From NCBI RefSeq assembly GCF_040807025.1, contig NC_090953.1, positions 21,622,997 to 21,686,996 on the forward strand: a DNA stretch of 64,000 nucleotides, in the 5' to 3' direction. The position numbers and the translations under genes were made by a program. Each line of letters starts with the position of its first letter. Positions within the stretch are counted from its first letter, which is position 1. Below the pieces are notes generated by a model. It saw only the letters and a program-made list of their open reading frames with translations, had not been told where the DNA came from and did no database searches. Shown here piece after piece: positions 13,446-26,552 of the stretch. The DNA comes from Struthio camelus. Taxonomy: Eukaryota; Chordata; Aves; Struthioniformes; Struthionidae.

Positions 13446-14838
13446 GGACTATCCAAACCCTTAGTCTTATTACTGCTTTGAAACAGGCCTGTGAAAAACC
13501 TCTCAAAAAGCATTTAGAATTCCAAATTGAATTAACAGATGGGATTCCTATTTCCTGGTTCTAATTTACATGGAATGCTAAACACTCTGTTTTTTTAGGA
13601 AAGAGAAAATGAATTTTCTTCCATCTTCTCCGTGTCTGCCAGATGTAGTGGAAAGCTTTTGAATTTGGTATTTACACAAAGGTCAGGGCACCAGAGTAAA
13701 GTCTAGGATTGTGCACATGGTGTGACCTCTGTAGCTTCAGGACATGGCTCTGTTGGGAGTTCGGTCCAGACCTAAATGAGAATATGTTCCTTTGAATTCA
13801 CTCATTCTTCTTCTGGACATTTGCAAAAAATAACGTGGTCCTCTGTCCCTGGAGACCAAGATCCTTTAAGAATCTCCAGTAACTAAGATAATCCATGCAT
13901 CAGCTTCGTCCATCTGCCTGCGTAAGTCAATCTTAATAGATGTGGGTCATCATCTTCAGAGAGGAGCTGACACAGGTTGATTACTTTTTTATTGACAGCT
14001 ACAGCTTTATTAATGCCTTTTGTTCAAGCAAATGAGCAGTGCAGCGTTCCTGAAAGCCTTTGTGAAAATCACTGATCTCTAATGTATTGATAACCTCTTC
14101 ATGAAAAAGAAATAACTTTTCTGCATTAGTGATTCTGGGGAGTGTTCTCAATTTAACAACAAACTTTGGCAATGTCGCCAAATCAAGGCCGTGTAATCCA
14201 CAGAGCACCGCTCTCACTTCTCTAGCATTGTTCAGTTATTCATTGTGCCCACATAGCACATTACCAGACATAGCTCAAAGGAAAGGTTGAGTTTTATGAG
14301 CTATTTCATCAACATCTCTAGCCCTTGCCTGACTCAAGTGCACATTCAAAGGCTTCTATTTAAAACACTGTTTTAGCTATTTATTTAAGAGCTTTTGATA
14401 AGGTTACAGTAGCTTGGTGCCTGCCTGTTGGGCATACCTGCGAAAGCTTATTTAGCTTGGAGAGGGCTTGATTTTATTTTCTAGAGATTTATGTAGACCA
14501 CTGTGAGCCAACCTTGGGAGCCCAGGAGGCAGAGCCAGGCTTTGGAACACTCCTGTATGTTGGCCTCAGCAAGCAGAACTGTTCACAGAGGGTGACTTTC
14601 ATTCCCAGGCCATTCTCAAATAAGAGAGGTCTCAGTGGTGCACACCTGTGTAAAAAAGAAAGTCTATTCAAAATCTGTTTTGGATGATGGTCACAAAACA
14701 AATGCTGCATCAGCTCTTCAAGGGAACAAAATTTCTCAGCAATAGCTTTCAGATGCAGAGAGCTAGCTGAGATAGCTTGCACAACACCTATATCTGGTTG
14801 TAGCCGGTGTTATCAGTCCTAAACTGTCATGGATTCTG

Positions 14839-15534
14839 AAATCACAGAATCACAGAATGGTTTGGGTTGGAAGGGACCTCTGGAGATCATCTAGTCCAAC
14901 CTCCCTGCTCAAGCAGGGTCCTCTAGAGCATATTGCCCAGGATCACATCCAGGCGGGTTTTGAATATCTCCAGGGAAGGAGACTCCACCACCTCTCTGGG
15001 CAACCTGTTCCAATGCTCTGTCACCCTCACAGTGAAGAAGTTTTTTCTCAGGTGCAGATGGAACTTCCTGTGGTTCAGTTTCTGCCCGTTGCCTCTTGTC
15101 CTGTCGCTGGGCACCACGGAGAAGAGACTGGCCTCATCCTCTTGACACCCCCCCTTCAGATACTTGTACACGTTGATGAGATCGCCTCTCAGTCTTCTCT
15201 TCTCCAGGCTGAGCAGGCCCAGCTCTCTCAGCCTTTCTTCAGAGGAGAGATGCTCCAGTCCCCTCATCATCTTTGTAGCCCTCCGCTGGACTCTCTCCAG
15301 GAGTGCCATGTTTCTCTTGGACTGGGGAGCCCAGAACTGGACACAGCACTCCAGGTGAGGCCTCCCCAGGGCTGAGGAGAGGGGCAGGATCACCTCCCTC
15401 GACCTGCGGGCAATGCTCTGCCTGGTACTGCAGGAGACCATTGGCCTTCTTGGCCACAAGAGCACATTGCTGGCTCATGCTTAACTTGTTGTCCACGAGG
15501 ACTCCCAGGTCCTTCTCGGCAGAGCTACTTTCCA
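14839..15534 (-). mobile_element. 5'-truncated CR1 LINE, minus strand, upstream of CRABP1
   Basis: On the minus strand this is the 3' 0.7 kb of a CR1 element. The low-coordinate end shows two inverted octamer units (AATCACAGAATCACAGAATG), the CR1 3' terminus. The rest encodes the C-terminal reverse transcriptase region (for example [39 protein letters not shown]). Compared with the copy at 33154-34050 it starts about 200 bp further into the element and has a 2-nt deletion near 15428-15445 that shifts the frame, so the protein is split between two frames. The breakpoint at the 5' end is at about 15534, within the sequence reading TTGGAAAGTAGCTCTGCC in the other copy. Confidence 0.95.
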
Positions 15535-17357
15535 AATGGGTTCAATAAATGCCTTTTTTTCTTTCTGAAGCACATTATTTTACCCAGCACAACATAAAAG
15601 TTCTGTTTAATCAAGACTGGATTTAAATTCAGCAGATTTTTAATGTTCCTTCAAAACTATTACTTTCTGCCATGTTACTTTATCTGAACCAAAGGGGCTT
15701 GGGAAATGATAGCTCCTTTGTAGCTGCCAAGTCATATCCAGAATCCAACTTTTCGGAGGCAGGAACTGAGGTCTTCTGTTCAAGTCAGCTGGTGATAGCT
15801 AGGCAGTGTGGACGGAAGATAGCATCACTTATGTTCCTGCACTCTCAGACAGTGCTCAGATTCTGAGATACCAGTAGTTTTCTGTGTATGTAGGTGAAAA
15901 GGCCCAGCTACTAAAAATTTATATTGGATGTTGGTCTTTCAGTATGACCCTTCTCCACAGGAATTTGACGATTTGTAAGTGGTTTTCCAAAGCAGTGATC
16001 TCAACTAATTTATATTACAGACAGGCTCCTACAGAACATTAGTCTGAGACTGAGTGATCTCGATTTTCCTCTCTAGTGATATTTGTGGGTTTATTCTGGT
16101 ACTGACCCAGGAAAACACACCCATGAGCACCTTGAAAATGCAGTTGATAGTTATTACATTGCTAGCATTGCTACTGCGCATTGAGGGATCAGGATCAAAT
16201 TGCTCAGCAGTCTGCAGAATTAATGCCCAAGTGAAAAGAGAGTCAAACTCCCTTTGTTTTCACAGTAAGGGCAGCAAATTATACTTTAGTTAAGAAAACA
16301 TTATTTTATTTTATTTTATTCCTATAACAGTTCAGAGAAGAAGATGGAAAGAGCAGGTGGCAAGCTTAAAGCCTGACTTTGGGAGATAACATAGATCAAT
16401 TAATTCCCTTTGAAAGGGAATATTAGAGGGAAGGAATTAAGATGATAATATTTGTTTTTCCTTTCTAAGTACAATTTCTTAAAGTACGTAAAATTGGCAG
16501 ACACTTTAGCATCCACCTCTAACAATGCAAGGATTCATTTACTTTCATATGAGTGAGTTCTCAAAAACGAAAAGGATAACCTGGGACTGGAAATCACTCC
16601 AGCATTCTAGTTTGGGATTAGCGGGTATTCCTTTCAGCTGGAGCTAAACACAAAACTAATGAGGCGGTGACATTTTAATGAGAATGCGGTAGAAGATACA
16701 AGGCAACACTGCAGAAATGCTTCTTATTCTGCATACATTCATATTACATTTCACCTATTGTCGTGTTGGAGGCCCATTGTAAGTTAATTTGGCAGATAAA
16801 TTTACGATGGCAATTTGCCTTCCAGATGTATAATTTATTCATGTCAGAAATAATTTATTATGTTCTCCCTTAAACCAATCTTTTGGGGGGGGGGCGGGTA
16901 CCACCTTAGTAAATAAAATTTATTGTTTATTCTGAGCCTTGTGTGACTTCACAGTGGTCAGTCAGCAACCTCGAGGGGATAGTTTTGGTCACGTTACTGG
17001 TCACTTGCTTGGATGGATGATGGAGTACCTTGGTCCCATCTGTACATATATTACTTTCTTTTGTCTTAAGGGCACTGTTGGAAAGATTAATTAGGTCCAT
17101 CTGCAGGGAAAGATCAGCCTTAGGGGATTCAGGTAAATAAAATAAATGCCAAGGGGAAAAAACTGATGAAGGGGATGTTTTGGAAATCAAACTGTTTTCC
17201 ATAACATTAATGGGGAAATTATATACAGAAGGAGACTGAAGGGAAAGTAAAACTGCCTTTTAGTCTGGGTGATTTCAGTATGACCTGATAAACATCCCCT
17301 ATGGCTGCCGTGCTAGGATAAGGATCTATGCAGAGGGTTAAAGTCCATGGGCAATAT

Positions 17358-17406
17358 TCTCAGCTAGTATAAATCAGTATAGCTTTCTGATCTCAGCGGA
17401 GCTAAC
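17358..17406. repeat. Short relic of an old interspersed repeat
   Basis: CAGCTAGTATAAATCAGTAT followed by ATCTCAGCGGAGCTA matches the same core as the fragments at 13403 and 35792. Confidence 0.4.
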
Positions 17407-19511
17407 CTCACTTAATAACAGTAGAGATTTAAGCCGTATCTGTCACAGTGATATTATTCTGTCCATCATTTGAGTGATTCAAGACATGAAGTAAACGGAT
17501 CCTGATTCACATTCTGTCCCCTTTTAATGTTTTTTGTTATAGCGGTGCTATATTTTTGTGGCTTTTCTATCCCACCTCTGTCTTCTTTTTCTTGCCCTTT
17601 CCTTTCTTTAAACTTCTTTCCATATTTTCTTCCCTTTTCTCTGAAAAGCTCAGTGTACAAGTTAATCTAGCAGCATAGATGCTAACTGATGTGATCGGGG
17701 CTTGTGAAATATCAACTCAGTTCTCATAGACTTTTACAGAATAACTCTTGTTATTCTATGCATAATTAATTGGTGTAGCTAGTATATAAGCCACGTGACA
17801 TTTATTGCAATTTAAGTTGTATCTCACTCCATTGCCTTATCAGTCTAAGTAGGGACTTATATTTCACATTGCAGTGGGATTACAATCCACAATATTTTCT
17901 TAAGACAGGAAACGGAAAAGCAAAAAGACCATTTTCCTCACTGATCTTTAACTGTCTTAAGGGCTTTGGAATGTAAGAGTCCCTTCCTTTTAAACTTTTG
18001 TTGAAGTGAACGTATGTTTCTTATGAGATTGGAGTTAAACTCATGCTGACTTTTAAATGAATTGGTAAAGCCAGAGGAACATGAGGGTATATTGTTTGAG
18101 ATAGAAAGGGAAAACATAAATGATTTAAAAGGAAACAGAAGGAGCATATACAGAGGATAAAAAAGAGAGTGTAGGAAGGGGAAATCGCTGATGGCATTCA
18201 ATTCAAGTAGAATGTATATATGAAGAACTTTCAGTAAGAAGAGTGACATTTTCTCTAGAAACACATGTGCGTGTCTCCAGCCCTGGGCTATGAGCAGTGC
18301 CTCCTCAGTCTCAGAGCTGGACAATTCCTTGTGTGGTTGAACTTTGAGGTCTAATTCTGAAGGGCCAGTGAGCCCACAATATGCAATGCTTGAAGGAAAC
18401 TGCCTCTATGTAAAATAAGGTGTGAATATGTACACATTGCCAGGCAAAGCCAATTAGACACCAAAGAGCGTATCTGACTTTTTGTTTTATGAACTGTTCT
18501 GTGTAAGTGGATAGATACCTTACAGCCTTTGGGCAAGATTATCATCTAAATAAAAAAGTAATTTGATATATATGCAGGATGCGTATAGGATGAATAGCTC
18601 AATGTACTGCCATCGCAGAAGAGAGTCTTATCCCTCCAAGACATTTATTCCTTCTAGCTTGCTGCACGTTCTATGTGAAGGGCATTATGAAGGCTGTTTC
18701 CAGGTCTTCGTGAAATAGGTCAGTGGCACCAGTACTACACCTAGGAAACAAATCCTACGTCTTAGGAACACTCTCACAGCTAACATCTATTGGGATACTT
18801 CTGGTTCGTATCAGTAGAGCAGCAAATGAAAGAATAGTTGTGGAATTGAAATGGTCCTGTGAAGCCCCCCCTCTTAAAATCTCCTGGGCCAATTTATTTA
18901 TTCAGGTGGAGATAGGTGGCTCTTATCTGTTTTATGCTGCACATACTTAGTATCTCCGGTAGCCTTTGTCCTGCAAAGGGTAGTCCCTATCTCTTCCACT
19001 GGGGTCCACGTATATCTATTCTGTGGGATTCTGGAAGCAAGCCTGGATCATAACAGTATGTTTTCAGTGGTCCAATTGGGGAGCTGAAATTGAGGGACTG
19101 AACGGGGTTTTTCTTCACTGTTTCACCGCGGTACGCTGACTTGGTACAGGTTTGTGGGGCCTGCAGCCTTTTGTTCGTAGGATCTGAACCCGCCTGCAAT
19201 AGGGAAATGATCTGTGTGCCTTGGGGTTGGGAGGAGGGTTGGGTCATCCCAGTTTTTTCTGAGGTGATTGGAGGTCTTTAAACAACATATTAACAACATA
19301 TTTTAGATTGGAATTAATTTTTTGTCATTTACTAAAAACTGAAAAATGTTTCATGCTCCGTTTTTTTTTCTAGAGAAACTGTATTATTGAAAACAGATAT
19401 TCCCCACTGAAAGTTTCATTTCCTGGAAAAAAACACATTTTCCATCAAAATATTTCAGACAAAGAACTATAGCAGGTCTCCAGGATGTCCTTCTGAACAG
19501 AAAGCAAAAGC

Positions 19512-19528
19512 AAAAAAAAAAAAAAAAA
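19512..19528. repeat. Poly(A) run
   Basis: Uninterrupted A run about 550 bp upstream of the CpG island. No processed pseudogene or SINE body is recognisable beside it. Confidence 0.9.
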
Positions 19529-20067
19529 GAGTGACAATCAGGAGACAAATACTTGCCCTCCAGTTCTGAATTGGGTAAAACTCTTCCTGGGGTGAGAAAT
19601 GACAGCAAATTTCACCAAAGAGGAACTGGAGGATCCTGCCTAACATATGCCTGAAATAACTCCCAGATCTATTCTTTTTTCCAGGAGTGAACACATTTTA
19701 TGCATCAAGTAACCAACTTGTTCGTTTTACAGAGTGAGTCTAACAAGTGAAGAATGGCTGTGAATGTACCATGAAGCTGGCTCAGCAAAGGTTTTCCTAT
19801 AATTAAAATACATCTGGCTCTGTTCTGAGTGGGAAATTACAGACCTCTGTATGTTTTGAGTATTTCCTCATGCACAACAGCAGCAGAAAAACTCCATATG
19901 CCTTAACCAGTCAAATCCTGTTTCACTTACTCAGGAGGATAAATCAGCTTTAACCTGAAGCATCTTTGACCTGAAACTGAGAGAGTCAAAGGAGAGACAA
20001 TGGAAATGGTCATGAAAACTCTGAGAGGCACAGATAGGCGCTCAAATCTCTGGCGCGCTGGTGTCCC

Positions 20068-20084
20068 TTTAAATACGCGGGAAA
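20068..20084 (+). promoter_or_regulatory. TATA-like box next to an E2F-like site upstream of CRABP1
   Basis: TTTAAATA at 20068-20075 is followed by GCGGGAAA at 20077-20084, an E2F-type core. They sit at the left edge of the CpG island, about 530 bp before the CRABP1 ATG, and could serve a distal start site. Function is conjecture. Confidence 0.3.
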
Positions 20085-20603
20085 TGGCTTGATGTGCTCC
20101 TCCGTGCAAGCTGGCGAGCGCAGTGGGCGCTGCTGCTTGCGGTGCAGCGGGAACACCTTGCAGTTGCTCGGCCCCGTCCTCTGACTGGCAAAAGCGCCGC
20201 GGAGCGACGAGGCAGAGCGCGGCAACGGCTGGGGGAATTGCCCGGGGCTTTGTCCGTCCTCCCCCTCAAAGGGGCGGACTAGGCGCGGGGGCGGCGAGGG
20301 CTGCTGCCCTGGCGGAGCCGCCGTCCCCGGCAGCGCTCTGGCCCGTGGGGTGCTGGAGCCCAGCCGGGGCAGGCTCGCCCCCGCCCCCCGGTGCCACTCG
20401 GGGGGCGGCTGGTGGGCGGGAGGGGAGGGGAGGGGAGGGGGCACGGCTGCCTGGCGGCGTGGGCCGGGTCCCGGGGGAAGGGCTGGGCGCCGGGGGTGTG
20501 ACCGCTCTCGCCGCCGCCGCCGCGGTCCGCCCCGCTCACAAGGTGTCTGAGCCGGAGAGAGAGCAGCAGCGCCGCGTCCCGCCCCGTCCCGTCCCGTCCC
20601 GCC
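20085..20603 (+). promoter_or_regulatory. CRABP1: CRABP1 CpG-island promoter and 5' UTR
   Basis: The sequence becomes abruptly GC- and CpG-rich at about 20045 and stays so through exon 1 and intron 1 to about 21180. GC-box cores occur in both orientations (GGGGCGG near 20271; GGGGCGG near 20402; GTGGGCGGG near 20412; CCGCCCC 20527-20533), as expected for an Sp1-driven promoter. No TATA box lies in the 100 bp before the ATG. A CCCGT pentamer array (about 20578-20600) directly precedes the start codon. The CpG richness and motifs are seen; the promoter role is inferred from position. Confidence 0.75.
20414..20441 (+). repeat. G-rich GGGGA tandem tract in CRABP1 promoter
   Basis: GGGCGGG is followed by four AGGGG units. 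The tract has more than four runs of at least three G separated by one base, which fits a G-quadruplex-forming sequence about 165 bp before the ATG. It also supplies overlapping Sp1/MAZ-like sites. Confidence 0.6.
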
Positions 20604-20673
20604 ATGCCCAACTTCGCCGGCACTTGGAAGATGAGGAGCAGCGAGAATTTCGACGAGCTCCTCAAGGCGCTGG
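20604..20673 (+). CDS. CRABP1: CRABP1 coding exon 1
   Basis: Encodes residues 1-23 and the first base of Gly24. It ends at a strong donor (G|GTAAGG). It contains the first beta strand and the start of the helix-turn-helix lid (FDELLKAL). The 5' UTR upstream is very GC-rich, and the transcription start is not determinable from sequence alone. Confidence 0.97.
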
Positions 20674-23600
20674 GTAAGGCGCGGGGGAGCCCGGCCGGGC
20701 AGCCGGCGTGCGCGGAGCTCGGCGGCCGGGCAGCTGCAGCCGCCGGCCCGGGGCACCCGGCGGAGCTCCGTGCGCCGCCGGCCGGCCGGCCGCCGAGCGG
20801 GGCGGCTGCGAGCTGCGGGCACGGCATGGGCCGAGCCTCACCCGCCCCGGGGGTCTGCGCAGCCCGCTGGCGGGGCGGCCCTGCCTAGGTCTGCTCCGGG
20901 GGTCCCCGCGAGACCCCGCACAACCCTGCCGCGGTGGGCTGCGCGGAGCCCCAGCACGGCTGCCGAGTTCACGCTCTGCCTCCTGCCCACTTCACGCAGG
21001 TGTCAATGCCATGCTCAGAAAGGTGGCGGTGGCTGCCGCCTCCAAGCCCCACGTGGAGATCCGCCAGGACGGCGACCAGTTCTACATCAAAACTTCCACC
21101 ACTGTCCGCACCACCGAGATCAACTTCAAAATCGGGGAGAGCTTCGAGGAGGAGACGGTGGATGGGCGAAAGTGCAGGGTAGGAGGAGAGCCGTGTGTTT
21201 GTGCGTGTCTATGTGTGTGCGCACGCTCACTCAGAGCCATCATGTCCGTCTGTCCGCCTTCCTGGGCGCTTTTTAGATGGGCACACACTTGTGCTGCTGT
21301 TTTCCCATCGCCACCCTCCACCCACTTCTTCCCAGAAACACTCCTTGGGGGCTCTAGGTGGTTGCAGCTCACCTTATCCCTTGTCTGCCGTTCTCCCTCT
21401 TTCAGGACAGGGTAGAACTGAAATCTGAAGGCAACAGAGCACGGCAGGTTTGAAGGCAAAGCTCGCGTTTCTGCTTGCCCTCTCCTTGGCAGGCAGGGTT
21501 GTGTCCTGCTCTCTTTGCCTCCCTCTCCCTCGTGAGACCTCAGTCGCAGGGAAAACTCTCCCCAACCTCTGCGCCTGATGGCAATGTGGGGAATGGTGGA
21601 GTGAGAGAGACCTCAAGAGTCAGGATTTAGAGCACAAATTGACGTAACTTTTGTCATAACATGTATCAGTCGAGTTCACAAGCAGGATCGCAGGCTGTTA
21701 GTAGTTTTAGGCTGAAATCTTCACTCCCTTTCAAAGGTGCATCTTTGCTGATCAGGTACGTCTGTAACAGTGTAAGATGGACTTTCAGCTAGTGGCCCTT
21801 CCAGCCGTTCTTGCACCAGCTCCTTGTGCAGAAGTGCATTAGGGGGTCGTTCACTGGAGCGTTTGGGGTTTGATTCTGTGTGAGAAGCTGCTGCTCCTCT
21901 ACACACACATGCGCACGCACATACATGCACATGCATGCACAGCCAGGAATTGTAGATGGCAGCAGTGGGGATATATTACTGCTCTAAGTTAGCAGCATCT
22001 CACACCAACTTCTCGCCGGTGTGGATACATGTGATCCAGGGTAATGAAGACCTGGGCTCCTGCCGTCGCGATATTATGAAAAAACTTAACAAAGGCCTAG
22101 ATTTAATATCCTTTGCTCAAGCTTTACTTGAAGAGCACTCTCACTGACGTTTATAAGATGATGTGAAAAAGAAGTATGAGTAAAAAGTGTCAGATTCTAG
22201 TCCCAAATAAAGAATACAGTTTTAAAAGGATCCTGTGATGGTGAAATAACGTACTTTCTAGAATATAATCTCTGCTAAGTCTTGAGCCTGTTCCTGAGAC
22301 CATTTGCACCACTAAAAATTCAGGGTGAACTCACTATCTTCAGTGCAATTGCTCTGAATTTAAATTGATGAAAAAGGGGGAGAGATTCTGGGAAAGAGTG
22401 AACATTCAGAACATTCACTCGATCTACCATACATTTAACAGTTTGTTCAGGAAATGTTTCTGGCTTTGTTAATTATCTTGCTCAGCAAAAGCAATATTTT
22501 AATGTCTTCTTGTATAATGCATATACAATAAATGTGATCCTTTTTTCTAGGAAAGGGTTTATTGCTGCGGATGGAAAAAAAAGTAATTATGGCTGTCAGC
22601 TTTTAAAGTTGGAAAAATCTGAACAAAATGTGTTTTGTGAAGTAGTAAATTTTTTCCATGTGCTGTGAAATTATTTATAGTCCTGTCTAAGGAAGGAGTT
22701 GTACTGCTGTGTATATAAAATAGAGATGTGGCTACAGAGCAGAAACTGACAGATAATAAAATAATACCTCAGATTGTAATTTGCAATACCTAGCAAAATA
22801 GCTGACTGATGATAGATTTTCATACACTTTATGAGGTGGAGGGTTTTGTTCTGCCAACTAACTTGATCTATTGTTCATACAGACAAAGAGAGGTTCCGTG
22901 TGGTTGCAGGGAAAGACATAGCTTCTATTACTGCCATTTGAGATGGCTTGTTGGCTTTAAAAAACTATTTTTTTTTTTAAATCATTTCTAAAAGGAACAG
23001 CTAATTTTAAACCAAAGAAAAGTGTTTTTTTTTTTTCCTCTAGAAAGTCTGGGAAGTGTTAACTTGAATTTGTGCAAACACACACACACATGCACACACA
23101 CATATATATATAATGACAGACTAATGAATGTCCCCATGTGCTAGTTGTAAAGCGATTACTTCCACATTCATTACAGAGGGTCCTTCTGCACAGCTGTTCT
23201 ATTGCGTTGTAGAACAATAGTTCAATGCTAGAATGAAAAGCAACAGAAAGCCAGGGCTTGCCTACTTGTGAAAACTGAACACAATCCTATGTTTTTTCAT
23301 TTTTCAGTGGTTTTTATAGTCATTATTCAAATACTTTGAAAAATGCCCTCGGGTATTTCAGTCTCCAGACCCACACCCTTAAAAAAGGAATATCACAAAC
23401 ATTAGAATTCTAACAAAGTTTCTTTAATTTAGTTTTGATTTGTTATGGTTTGTTAGGACAACATGTGTTTAACATACAATTAACTTGTCACAGTGCCATG
23501 TAGAATGAAAGGTTATAAGTGGCAAATACTGTATTATTTATGATCACAAAATGAGATATACGATTCTTGATGCTTTTACACTGAGGAGAATCTGCAGTCA

Positions 23601-26508
23601 TAAATAACATGTCAGATCAAATCACATTTATACACAGATGCCTGGGAATGTAGACGCTACCATATTACATGTTTAAGTGATACTTTTCAGCATTAAGCAT
23701 TTTATGAAAACTGACTGGCTTTTTAATTTGGAAAGAAATGTAGATTTAAATTGAAAAGACATATTTACGATTACTTCATTAATATATGCATATCTCCAAA
23801 ACACCCACTGACACCTTAATTTTGGTTTCACCACTTTCCATTGATGTCTTTTTCCTTTTGCTTTTACCTATCTATGTGTTGCTCCTTTACTGCGGCAATT
23901 ATTCTCACTATTGCTCATTGTTGTCACTCTGCCTTATGCTGCCAGGGAATGTAATTAATGTTATTCCTAATGGTTTTCTTGCCTGCAGAGTTTGGCCACT
24001 TGGGAGAATGAAAATAAGATCTACTGCAAACAAACTCTCCTTGAGGGGGATGGCCCTAAAACATACTGGACTCGAGAACTAGCTAATGATGAGCTGATTT
24101 TGGTAAGAACCTTGAATCTAACAAAAACAACATATTTTTTAGTTTTTTGTTGCTATGTAATATGATTATTACTATTTTTACTTAAATCCATCTGTAAAAC
24201 CACCATTTTCATAATCCCTTACAGTACAATTCACACATCACATTTTTTCTTTTTTTAAATGTTGTTTTTAAAGAGTGAATGAAGATATTTGCAGATTCTT
24301 ACTTGCATTTCATTGTTATAGCTTTCTCTGTACTTTTGTTGGTAGAATAATCACAAGTGGGCCACTTCTACTCGGTAAATCCACAGTAATACCAAAGAAT
24401 TTACTTACTTTATTGCAGATTTTCTCTGGTGAAAGTGAGATCAAAGCATTTGACCTCATTTCTGGAGAATCTTCTTTGTGTTGCTTCTTATACACAATCA
24501 CATGGTATATGGCAGGAGGAATATGGCACGTTGTTAGCATGCTCTAGTCTTATTCTGATCATGAAGAACACAGATTTCTCCCCCACCTCTGCCACCTTCC
24601 CCAAGTTCCTGATTATCTCTGAACCCAGTTCAGAACTGCCCTCATGAGTTTGTGAGAAATCCACTGATTTGCACGTTTGCTGTTGGCCAACATCCCCCTA
24701 TTCCTGTGTGCCCCGCCACGCAGTGGCAGGGTTGCTTCAGCCATTTTGTACCACACCACTGCAACTGCCTCTCCATTTATGCCATAAATCGCATGCAGTT
24801 TATTTATTTTGTAGTTTACTTATTTCTCCTAGAGTTGAGTTCTCTTCACTCGGTCTTTCCTCAGTAGCTCATTTACATTAATGAAACAATATGCAGAACT
24901 GGGTGTAGGCACAGTTTGTCTGGGTAACAAGCAACAGTTCAGCTTGAGTCCAGAATCACTGCATTGCACGTGCTCATTCTGGTGAATTCTGGATAATTCA
25001 GTTGACTGGACTGTTATGCATCATCGGTTTGAGCTTAGAAGATGTGCTGCTGGAGCGAGGGGTAAGAAAATACCAAAGCAGGGAGTTTTTATGTCAAACT
25101 ATCAGACTAACTGAACCCTTGCACTTTAAAAAACAAACAGCCTCTCCAATGTTTCTCTAAAGCAGTTGGAGCTCTGTTTTTAAGATCACATCTGAAAGAA
25201 AAAAGACTCAAACCTAACCTAACCAAGTATAAACAAAAAGCTTTTAAAGTGTTGATGCTGTTCCAGACATCTTGGAACAGTTCAGCCATCTCTTATGAGG
25301 AGGTGGAAGATGTTATTGAAATCACACTGGTTTCTATAGGATGAATATTCAGATTTTTGATAATTTCTTTTGGCTCAATCACTGAAATTCTTTATATTAT
25401 CCACATAGTTTAGGAGGCAAAGAACTTTGATCTCTGCTTCATATCTTTATATATAATGGAGTGAACACAATTCATTCTCCAGTATCATTTTTCCAGCTCT
25501 CTAAGCATATATTTTTGCAGTTTATTATTTAAGCAAAAAACTAGTGAGGTAGCTGCTGAACAAAGCAAACTCTTCCGGGCAAAGCAGGAGAGCCAGTCAT
25601 AATGCAGTTGCCTCCTGCAGTCAACAACGTGAACTTACCCAGCTAGGAAAGAAGAGTGAGATTGGTTAAGAAACTAGAGAGATTCAAAGATTGTAAAGCC
25701 ATCTAGTCTGATGTTTTTTTATAAAACAGTCTCTGGGTTTTTGTTTATAATGCAATCTATTGGGCTTTTCTGAATTCATTCTTTCCAAATTAGGACATAA
25801 ATTAGAAAAACCTCCCTCTGATTAAAATATTTCCAGTCATAGAAACTTGATCATAACTTTTGATAAGTTGTTTTACTGGTTTGTGGTGTCCCTTGCCATT
25901 AAAACGGCAAAACCTTACTTCTCATCTGTATCAGTCTAGATTCAACTTTCAGCCATTGCATATAGTGTGTATGAGGACCTAAATAAGTAATGGCTAACGT
26001 TCGCTATTGCAAATACTTCTCTTAACATCACTGCTCAAGCCACCTCTTAGAAGAACCTTCTATTTATTAAGCTAAACTATTGGAAGACCTTGAGTCCTTC
26101 AATATAAAGCAAGGTTTGCTTGAGTCATTCTTCCAGTGCTTCTATGAACCCTCTCCAATTTATCAATTTCCTTTTTAAACTCTGGACCCCAGAACTGCAC
26201 ATGCTGTTTCACTAGCAACCACAGTAGCACCTGATGCAGTGGTGACTTGATCTCCCTACTCTTCTCTGATTTGTTTCTGTTTTATTCACAATGACTGAAT
26301 CGGTCCTTGCTCTGGGACCTCATATTCAGCTGGCTATGATCACAAGTAATTTTCCTGGTTTCTGATTCCAGATCCCCTTCCCCTCTCCTGCAAGTTGGGA
26401 CTATGTTCATTCTTTGTAATATATGACTTTTGCCATGACCATTATCAGAATGTAGTCTTTGCTTCCAAGTGATCCAGATCATTCTATATATTAACTGATA
26501 TATACAAC

Positions 26509-26552
<44 letters not shown>

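Larger units (their letters stand above)
6731..14838. other. Intergenic DNA upstream of CRABP1, part 2
   Basis: AT-rich with short homopolymer runs (T run near 8500). Apart from the small repeat relics listed at 12650 and 13369, no gene, RNA gene or intact mobile element is recognised. Confidence 0.7.
15535..20044. other. Intergenic DNA between the CR1 copy and the CRABP1 promoter
   Basis: AT-rich, with a TTTTA pentamer run (about 16302-16321), a G run (16884-16894) and an A run (19512-19528). An AT-rich stretch at about 16740-16870 has TAATTTAT-like cores and could be a regulatory element, but nothing in the sequence proves it. No gene is recognised. Confidence 0.65.
21179..23988 (+). other. 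CRABP1: CRABP1 intron 2
   Basis: A 2.8 kb phase 0 intron. The first 250 bp remain GC-rich; the rest is AT-rich. It holds CA-rich microsatellite stretches (21900-21945 and 23079-23112) and a short probable repeat relic (22321-22370). No other gene is recognised. Confidence 0.9.

Noticed and set aside
1..20000. Exons of the expected upstream neighbour WDR61 (SKIC8) or of DNAJA4
   Set aside because: No WD-repeat or J-domain coding sequence found on either strand; the neighbour presumably lies to the left of the window.
15535..20000. Processed pseudogene suggested by the A run at 19512-19528
   Set aside because: No gene-derived sequence is found next to the run in either orientation.
20010..20822. 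270-codon open frame on the minus strand across the CRABP1 promoter and exon 1
   Set aside because: It follows from CpG-island composition (Arg/Pro/Ala-rich translation), overlaps the real CRABP1 exon in antisense and has no recognisable domain.
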